From: Acidovorax sp. SUPP3334
GTDB taxonomy: Bacteria > Pseudomonadota > Gammaproteobacteria > Burkholderiales > Burkholderiaceae_C
Length of the DNA: 64,000 nt
Assembly (NCBI RefSeq): GCF_030159055.1
Contig: NZ_BQXQ01000005.1
Span: 112,580 to 176,579, forward strand
Reading direction: 5' to 3'
The notes under the pieces are model-generated. The model made no database searches. It worked only from the letters and a program-made list of their open reading frames with translations, and was not told the origin of the DNA. The stretch's first letter is position 1. The number at the start of each line of letters is the position of its first letter. The translations under genes and the position numbers were made by a program. Positions 58,788 to 64,000 of the stretch are shown one piece after another.

Positions 58788-59306
58788 ATGAACCTTCAAT
58801 CCGACGACTTTGAATTGTTCGGCGTGCCACGCCAATTTGCCCAGGATCGATCCTTCATCGATGCGCGGTGGAAAGAGTTGCAGCGTGAGGCGCATCCGGA
58901 CCGATTTGCCATGCATGGCGCTGCGGCGCAGCGCAAGGCAATGCAATGGTCGGTGCGGATCAACGAGGCATATCAGCGCATCAAAGACCCCCTTAAGCGG
59001 GCTGCATACCTCTGCGAGCTTGGCGGTGCTCCTATAAGGGCTGAAGACAACACGGCCATGCCAACTGTGTTTTTGATGCAGCAAATGGAGTGGCGCGAAG
59101 CTCTGGACGATGCAGCCAGCGCCTCTGCATTTGATGAATTGGATCAAACCGTCCTGCAAGCTCGTTCAACTGCGCTGCAGTGTTGCGAGCAATTGCTGGA
59201 CATCCAGCATGACTACGTTGCGGCTGCCAACGAAGTCAGAGCCCTCATGTTCATTGCGCGATTTGCGGACGATATTGATCGCCGCCGGGACGCACTAAGA
59301 CAATAG
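58788..59306 (+). CDS. hscB: Fe-S co-chaperone HscB
   Basis: The J-domain partner of HscA that delivers IscU. 172 residues. The J domain is N-terminal with HPD at 36-38 (QREAHPDRF) and the C-terminal helical bundle binds IscU. No ribosome-binding site is visible: the ATG follows a T7 run and CTTGAC, so initiation may be weak or depend on another mechanism. An intrinsic terminator lies directly upstream. Confidence 0.95.
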   Translation: MNLQSDDFELFGVPRQFAQDRSFIDARWKELQREAHPDRFAMHGAAAQRKAMQWSVRINEAYQRIKDPLKRAAYLCELGGAPIRAEDNTAMPTVFLMQQMEWREALDDAASASAFDELDQTVLQARSTALQCCEQLLDIQHDYVAAANEVRALMFIARFADDIDRRRDALRQ

Positions 59307-59376
59307 CTGTCCTCTGTCGACCAAATGGATGCGGCAGCCACCTTGTTGCCGCACCTGCACCTCAAAAAAAGAACCC

Positions 59377-61245
59377 ATGGCGCTTTTACAGATTTCAGAA
59401 CCTGGCCAATCACCCGATCCACACCAGAGGCGCATTGCCGTCGGGATCGATCTGGGCACAACGCATTCCTTGATAGCAGCGGTGCGCAATGGTGTGGCCG
59501 AATGTTTGCCAGATGGCGCAGGTCGAGTGTTGCTGCCATCTGTCGTGCGTTATCTGGGTCAGGGGAAGCGGCAGATTGGTTATGAGGCTGCGGCGGCGCA
59601 AGCTTCGGATGCCCGCAATACGATTGCTTCTGTCAAACGCTTCATGGGGCGCGGCTTGCAAGACGTGGCTCATCCAGAGAAGCTTCCCTACGAGTTTTTG
59701 ATGTCAGAGGGCGTCGAAGGCGGCATGGTCTCTTTGAAAACGGTAGATGGGGTTAAGTCGCCAGTGGAAGTGAGTGCCGAAATTCTCGCGACGCTGCGCT
59801 ACCGTGCCGAAGACTCCTTCAACGACGAGATCCACGGCGCGGTCATTACGGTGCCGGCTTACTTCGATGACGCACAGCGCCAAGCCACCAAGGATGCGGC
59901 ACGCCTTGCTGGTTTGAACCTTTTGCGCCTCATCAATGAGCCAACTGCGGCAGCGATCGCTTATGGGCTCGACAATGCGAGCGAAGGCGTTTACGCGGTG
60001 TACGACCTGGGTGGCGGCACATTCGACATCTCCATTCTGCGCTTGACACAAGGCGTATTCGAAGTGATTGCCACTGGTGGAGATTCCGCTTTGGGTGGGG
60101 ACGATTACGACGCGGCGCTGGCTGAATGGGTGCTGCAACAAAAGGGCGTGGCGGCAACAACGCCGCAAGACAAAGCGGAAGTTCGTCTGGCCGCTCGTGC
60201 TTGCAAAGAGGCGCTGAGCGCTGCAGATTCCAGCACTTTCATTGCTGAAGTATCGGGCGTGAGTATTGCAGCGGAGGTGCGGCGTTCCGACTTCGAGATG
60301 GCTACCGCAGGGCTGACCCAGCGCTCGATTGCTGCGGCAAGGCGCACTCTTCGCGATGCCCAACTGCCACCACAGGAAATTCAAGGCGTAGTGATGGTGG
60401 GGGGCTCGACACGCATGCCCCAAGTGCAGCATGCCGTGCGAGAGTTTTTCGGTTCGGAGCCCTTGAGTAATCTCAATCCTGATGAAGTGGTAGCTCTGGG
60501 TGCGGCTCTACAGGCCAATCAGTTGGCAGGGAACAATCCATCCGGCGACATGCTGCTGCTGGATGTGATTCCTTTGTCGCTAGGCATCGAAACCATGGGC
60601 GGGCTGGTGGAGCGAATCGTTTCCCGCAATGAGACCATTCCCACTGCCAAGGCGCAGGACTTCACCACCTACAAAGACGGTCAAACGGCTTTGGCTGTTC
60701 ATGTGGTCCAGGGCGAGCGGGACTTGGTGGCTGACTGCCGAAGCTTGGCCCGGTTCGAACTCCGTGGCATTCCACCGATGGCAGCTGGAGCAGCCCGCAT
60801 TCGGGTCACGTTCACCGTCGATGCCGACGGCTTGTTGAGCGTCAGTGCCAAAGAGCAAGGCAGTGGCGTGGAAGCGCGTGTCGACGTCAAACCGTCTTAT
60901 GGATTGTCCGACGACCATATTGCTAGGATGCTGCAAGAAGGATTCGTTACCGCAGCGCAAGACATGCGCGCGCGGGCCTTGGTCGAAGCACGGGTGGACG
61001 CGGACCGCATGTTGATGGCTACGCAAAGCGCATTGGAGGCCGATGCTGACTTGCTCAATGCCGCTGAACGCGACGCAATCAGTGAGCTACTGGAAGCGTT
61101 GCGTATTGCGCGTGATCTGGATGACGCCGCCATCATCGAAGCAGCGACCCAAGCACTGGCCCATGGTACCGAGTCGTTTGCGGCGCAGCGAATGAATCGC
61201 GGCATTCAGCAAGCCCTTGGCGGCAAGAATGTGCAGAACCTCTAA
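59377..61245 (+). CDS. hscA: Fe-S chaperone HscA
   Basis: An Hsp70-type ATPase dedicated to IscU, 622 residues from [17 protein letters not shown] (family length about 620). ATPase motifs are [41 protein letters not shown] and [14 protein letters not shown], then [12 protein letters not shown]. Substrate-domain [26 protein letters not shown] is present. The upstream extension of the frame is not conserved. It lies 70 bp after hscB. Confidence 0.97.
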   Translation: MALLQISEPGQSPDPHQRRIAVGIDLGTTHSLIAAVRNGVAECLPDGAGRVLLPSVVRYLGQGKRQIGYEAAAAQASDARNTIASVKRFMGRGLQDVAHPEKLPYEFLMSEGVEGGMVSLKTVDGVKSPVEVSAEILATLRYRAEDSFNDEIHGAVITVPAYFDDAQRQATKDAARLAGLNLLRLINEPTAAAIAYGLDNASEGVYAVYDLGGGTFDISILRLTQGVFEVIATGGDSALGGDDYDAALAEWVLQQKGVAATTPQDKAEVRLAARACKEALSAADSSTFIAEVSGVSIAAEVRRSDFEMATAGLTQRSIAAARRTLRDAQLPPQEIQGVVMVGGSTRMPQVQHAVREFFGSEPLSNLNPDEVVALGAALQANQLAGNNPSGDMLLLDVIPLSLGIETMGGLVERIVSRNETIPTAKAQDFTTYKDGQTALAVHVVQGERDLVADCRSLARFELRGIPPMAAGAARIRVTFTVDADGLLSVSAKEQGSGVEARVDVKPSYGLSDDHIARMLQEGFVTAAQDMRARALVEARVDADRMLMATQSALEADADLLNAAERDAISELLEALRIARDLDDAAIIEAATQALAHGTESFAAQRMNRGIQQALGGKNVQNL

Positions 61246-61263
61246 TCGAGACAACCCAGTCCA

Positions 61264-61602
61264 ATGCCTGTCATCAAAATATTGCCCCACTCCGAATACT
61301 GCCCAGGAGGCACGCAGATCACCGCTGCGTCCGGTACTTCAATTTGCGAAGCCTTGCTCGACAACGGCATCAAGATCGAGCACGCATGCGATATGAGTTG
61401 TGCATGCACGACTTGCCACGTGATCGTGCGAGAGGGCGGTGCTTCGCTCAATGAAGCCGAAGAGGAAGAAGAAGATCTTTTGGACAGGGCTTGGGGCTTG
61501 GAGCCGCAATCCCGGCTCAGCTGCCAGGCCATCCTGGCTCAGAGCGATGTAACGGTAGAGATACCCAAATACACCATCAATCATGCCAAGGAGAATCACT
61601 GA
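61264..61602 (+). CDS. fdx: isc-type [2Fe-2S] ferredoxin
   Basis: Supplies electrons for cluster assembly. 112 residues. Ligands are C42, C48, C51 (CDMSCACTTCH) and C87 (LSCQAIL), with an acidic loop NEAEEEEEDLLD before the last ligand. The extra C46 is common in this group. It overlaps dnaQ by a single base (TGATG). Confidence 0.97.
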   Translation: MPVIKILPHSEYCPGGTQITAASGTSICEALLDNGIKIEHACDMSCACTTCHVIVREGGASLNEAEEEEEDLLDRAWGLEPQSRLSCQAILAQSDVTVEIPKYTINHAKENH

Positions 61603-62330
61603 TGTCGCGGCAGATCGTTCTGGACACCGAAACCACTGGTCTGTCGGCAGAGGGTGGGGATCGCATCATCGAACTGGGCTGCGTGGAATTGCTGAATCGC
61701 AAGCTCACAGGCAACAACCTGCATCTGTACTTCAATCCAGGCCGTGACAGCCATGAAGATGCGCTCAAGGTGCACGGCATCAGCAATGAGTTCTTGAGGG
61801 ACAAGCCGAAATTTGCGGAGATGGCTGATGACATCCTTCAATATCTGCAGGGAGCTGAAATCATCATCCACAACGCAGCATTCGATGTCGGCTTCCTTAA
61901 CAAAGAGCTTGAGCTGACAGGCCGCCCGGGGTTCAAGACCTATGTAGAGAGCGTGACCGACACGCTCGTGATGGCCAAGGAGATGTTTCCCGGCAAGCGC
62001 AACTCGCTCGATGCATTGTGTGACCGGCTGGGGGTCGACAATTCGGCCCGTACTTTGCATGGAGCCCTTCTGGACGCGGAACTGCTGGCAGACGTCTACA
62101 TCAACTTGACGCGCGGCCAAGATCCATTGCTCATCTCCGACGAAGAGAGCGAGGTCAAGTCCGGCATTCGTGTGGCTCCAGTCGATTTGAGCGCCATGGT
62201 TTTGCAAGTGCTGACAGCGAGCGAGCAAGAGTTGTCCCTGCATGAAGAGACACTCGTTCAGATCGACAAGGCAAGCGGAGGCAAAACAATTTGGCGTGTT
62301 GAGTCCGAGGCAGAAAAAGCTGTGCCATAA
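61602..62330 (+). CDS. dnaQ: DNA polymerase III epsilon subunit (3'-5' exonuclease)
   Basis: The proofreading subunit of the replicative polymerase. 242 residues from MSRQIVLDTETTGL; the start shares a base with the fdx stop. The DEDDh motifs are complete: Asp7/Glu9 (LDTETTGL), HNAAFDVGFL, and HGALLDAELLA with the catalytic His and Asp. The C-terminal region that binds the alpha subunit is present. Being placed at the end of the isc operon, it is probably co-transcribed with fdx. tRNA-Val follows 25 bp later. Confidence 0.97.
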   Translation: MSRQIVLDTETTGLSAEGGDRIIELGCVELLNRKLTGNNLHLYFNPGRDSHEDALKVHGISNEFLRDKPKFAEMADDILQYLQGAEIIIHNAAFDVGFLNKELELTGRPGFKTYVESVTDTLVMAKEMFPGKRNSLDALCDRLGVDNSARTLHGALLDAELLADVYINLTRGQDPLLISDEESEVKSGIRVAPVDLSAMVLQVLTASEQELSLHEETLVQIDKASGGKTIWRVESEAEKAVP

Positions 62331-62355
62331 TCGCTGGCCTGTCGCAAGATAACAC

Positions 62356-62430
62356 GGGTGATTAGCTCAGCGGTAGAGCACTGCCTTCACACGGCAGGGG
62401 TCACATGTTCGATCCATGTATCACCCACCA
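62356..62430 (+). tRNA. tRNA-Val (CAC)
   Basis: A 75-nt cloverleaf with acceptor GGGTGAT paired to ATCACCC and encoded CCA. The anticodon loop TTCACAC between CTGCC and GGCAG gives anticodon CAC. The T-loop is GTTCGATCC. A strong terminator follows. Confidence 0.96.
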
Positions 62431-62435
62431 TATTG

Positions 62436-62468
62436 AACCCCTGCAGGCCTCGTCTGCAGGGGTTTTTT
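62436..62468 (+). terminator. intrinsic terminator of tRNA-Val
   Basis: A perfect 11-bp stem AACCCCTGCAG with CTGCAGGGGTT, a 7-nt loop and a T run. Confidence 0.88.
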
Positions 62469-62546
62469 GTTGCTTGATCGTTGTTCGCACGTGCCACCTT
62501 GGCCTTCGGCCACAATGAGTGGTTTCGACTTCGAACCTGACAGACG

Positions 62547-62660
62547 ATGCTCACCTTTCACAATCCTCTGCACGCCGCCCATGCTCCTGTGCATGAGTTC
62601 TTTCGTGGTGATCGCGTGCCATGCTTTGAGACGCCGGCGCGCCAGGGTTATGTAGTCCGT
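62547..62660 (+). pseudogene. 5' fragment of an acetylpolyamine/histone deacetylase-family gene
   Basis: An ATG followed by MLTFHNPLHAAHAPVHEFFRGD and then VPCFETPARQGYV, the typical N-terminus of bacterial class II deacetylase-like enzymes (acetylpolyamine amidohydrolases). The full protein is about 340 residues; here the frame enters the IS5-family end at 62661 and stops at 62684. The catalytic domain is missing, so this is a dead stub. No ribosome-binding site is evident. Confidence 0.7.
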
Positions 62661-63214
62661 CCTGAACAATTCGCAAGTTGTTGATCTTGCTTGCAGTTCT
62701 TGGGGTTGATGGCCGCAGCCTTTGCAAGGTATGGTTCTGCCAATACCTGTTTTCTTGCAAATTCCTCCGGAGATTCCATGGGTCCGAAGCCTTCGCAGCC
62801 GCAAACGGCCGAGCTGTTCCGTCCAAGGTTGGACGAGTTGATCAACATGCGTCACCCGCTGGTCAAGCTGGCCGCGCAGATCGGGCGCTACGCGCAAGCC
62901 AAGCAGTTGTCAGGCCAAAAGCGTGGCATCACGCGAACGCTCAAGGCCATGATCAAAAGGCGCAGTGCCATCGAGCCCGCCATTGGGCACATGAAGATGG
63001 ATGGGCGACTTGCCCGCAACCCGCTCAAGGGCGCGCTGGGCGATGCGCTGCATGCGGTGATGTGCGGTGCCGGGCACGACCTGCGCCTGATCCTGGCCGC
63101 GCTGCGGCTTTTTTGCGCCCGATTCGGGCTGCCGATGCAGGCGGTCATCGCGGCATTGATCGCCGCACACGGTGACCGCCGACCTGTCTGCTGCTGAGAG
63201 CAGAATTGTTCAGG
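62661..63214 (+). mobile_element. IS5-family element with internal deletions
   Basis: Ends are perfect 12-bp inverted repeats CCTGAACAATTC (62661-62672) and GAATTGTTCAGG (63203-63214). The 554-bp length is far below the 1.1-1.3 kb of a full element. No target duplication is seen at the two ends, and the flanking genes are unrelated fragments, so the element marks a recombination junction. Confidence 0.85.
62778..63197 (+). pseudogene. internally deleted IS5-family transposase
   Basis: 139 residues in one open frame. The N-terminal piece MGPKPSQPQTAELFRPRLDELINMRHPLVKLA and a short GRYAQAKQ piece are joined to the C-terminal LSGQKRG and RRSAIEPAIGHMKMDGRLARNPLKG. The last part contains the catalytic Glu region. 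The middle of the protein, with both catalytic Asp regions, is missing. The frame is preserved across the joints, but the product cannot be a functional transposase. Confidence 0.85.
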
Positions 63215-63621
63215 GCGGACTCAATAAGGACGGATCTCAGAGCGTGATGGTCCAGAAGTTCCTTCCTGAGATCGTGGATGGTGACAAGCGTGTACTCATC
63301 ATTGGCGGGAAACCTGTTCCTTATTGCTTGGCGCGGATTCCTCAAGGCACTGAAGTGCGGGGCAATCTTGCGGCGGGAGGCAAGGGTGTGGCGAAAGCAC
63401 TGACCTTACGCGACAACGAAATCGCTACTTCGCTTGGCGCCGTTCTTCAGAGCAGAGGATTGCTGTTGGCTGGAGTGGATGTGATTGGCGGCTGCGTCAC
63501 TGAAATCAACGTTACCAGTCCCACATGCTTCCAGGAAATTTACGACCAGACGGGGTGCGATGTCGCCTCGCTGTTTGTTGATGCGTTGGAGGTCGAAATC
63601 ATGGCTGTAGGCGGCAAATGA
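63215..63621 (+). pseudogene. gshB: 3' fragment of glutathione synthetase
   Basis: About 135 codons encoding the C-terminal ATP-grasp part: [52 protein letters not shown], and [26 protein letters not shown]. The full enzyme is about 315 residues, so the N-terminal glutathione/gamma-Glu-Cys-binding half is gone, replaced by the IS5 element. The 3' sequence shows no stop or frameshift, implying a recent break. A terminator follows. Confidence 0.85.
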
Positions 63622-63633
63622 TTTTTCTGTGGT

Positions 63634-63657
63634 CATCCTCCTACGAGGATGAGTTTT
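63634..63657 (+). terminator. terminator of the gshB fragment
   Basis: Stem CATCCTC with GAGGATG, loop CTAC, then AGTTTTG. It separates the fragment from the rRNA promoters. Confidence 0.6.
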
Positions 63658-63739
63658 GTGGGCTATACTAGCGGGCTTGGCAGGGTCGAAGGGCGGCGAG
63701 AGTTGCTTGGAGAGGCTGACAAGAAAGGTTGGTTTTGAG

Positions 63740-63769
63740 TTGTGGCCGGGTAAAAATTCGGTATATAAT
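63740..63769 (+). promoter_or_regulatory. rRNA operon promoter, upstream copy
   Basis: TATAAT at 63764-63769 with TTGTGG 18 bp upstream (TTGAGT is an alternative -35). The following TTCGGGGCTTCGCTGATT is nearly repeated after the second promoter, pointing to tandem duplicated promoters. Confidence 0.55.
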
Positions 63770-63838
63770 TCGGGGCTTCGCTGATTGGATTAGTTGCCGA
63801 AAGCGGCAATTAATTAAAACGACGAAAGACCTTCGAGT

Positions 63839-63868
63839 TTGACGGGACTTTAAAAAACCTGTTATAAT
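63839..63868 (+). promoter_or_regulatory. rRNA operon promoter, downstream copy
   Basis: TTGACG, an 18-bp spacer and a perfect TATAAT. A purine/AT-rich stretch precedes it. Confidence 0.75.
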
Positions 63869-64000
63869 TAGAGGCTCTGCTGATTGCGGTAGAGTTTGAA
63901 ACAAAGAAGAAATTCTGGTTTCGGTTCCTTAAAAATATACAGCCGATAAGCGTGGGCGTTTGATGGCGAGTGCCAAGTTCTTTGGAACTAGTGCTTAGCA
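63869..64000 (+). promoter_or_regulatory. 16S rRNA leader with boxA-like antiterminator signal
   Basis: The sequence after the promoter has the character of a betaproteobacterial rrn leader, including a boxA-like GGTTCCTTAAAAATA (about 63923-63937) and a region ending GCGAGTGCCAAGTTC. The mature 16S gene would begin beyond the window edge. The strong AT shift from the surrounding DNA supports this. Confidence 0.65.

Overview
The window is a high-GC chromosomal segment from a betaproteobacterium of the Comamonadaceae, most like Acidovorax. The basis is family resemblance: the exbB-exbD-lpxK-Trm112-kdsB-adk order, an infA paralogue beside tRNA-Pro, an iscR-iscS-iscU-iscA-hscB-hscA-fdx block, several Bug-type (TctC) receptors, and a short dispersed repeat I associate with this family. 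No database search was possible, so species is not assigned.

Layout. (1) 1-2.4 kb: infA, tRNA-Pro, a small unknown gene, and an intact IS630-family element that appears to have split a transcription unit (promoter, 9-codon leader ORF, hairpin, small gene). (2) 2.4-9.3 kb: hrpA, an unknown gene, lexA with two operators, and a divergent asparaginase. (3) 9.4-15.8 kb: envelope and nucleotide housekeeping genes (adk, kdsB, Trm112, lpxK, exbD, exbB), then xseA and sodB. (4) 15.9-19 kb: a decayed IS630 remnant inside the apparent sodB terminator, a DUF192 protein, a Lys/His-rich exported peptide, and icd. (5) 19-21.7 kb: an ECF sigma factor, a membrane anti-sigma factor and a lipoprotein subtilase in one operon. 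(6) 21.7-38.1 kb: a sugar-acid island. It holds uronate dehydrogenase, lactonases, glucarate dehydratase, 5-dehydro-4-deoxyglucarate dehydratase, a FadR-type regulator with matching operators, a TRAP transporter, two orphan Bug receptors, a TorF-type porin and a sorbosone-dehydrogenase-like lipoprotein. (7) 38.1-53.7 kb: mixed accessory and core genes (PhyH dioxygenase, HipBA, lipoamide-dehydrogenase-like enzyme, YigZ, YgiQ, a GGDEF/EAL protein, CSD-DUF1294, CoA transferase, aminotransferase). (8) 53.8-62.4 kb: uvrB, the isc operon, dnaQ and tRNA-Val. (9) 62.4-64 kb: an internally deleted IS5-family element joining two broken genes (5' end of a deacetylase-family gene, 3' end of gshB), then tandem promoters and leader of a ribosomal RNA operon whose 16S gene lies beyond the window.

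How the genes work together. The sugar-acid island encodes most of an oxidative uronate route: TRAP uptake, Udh oxidation to an aldarolactone, lactonase hydrolysis to glucarate/galactarate, GudD dehydration, and KdgD conversion to alpha-ketoglutarate semialdehyde. The last dehydrogenase is not in the window. TTGTATGA-type palindromes before both arms suggest control by the FadR-family repressor.

The most unusual items are: the sigma/anti-sigma/subtilase cassette, in which the anti-sigma's periplasmic domain resembles a subtilase propeptide; the leader ORF plus hairpin split from its gene by an IS; an approximately 52-bp repeat found in five places, twice in frame inside hrpA and ygiQ; the IS5 junction that breaks gshB; an intrinsic terminator inside the isc operon; and a 33-codon ORF with a strong ribosome-binding site after a dioxygenase gene.
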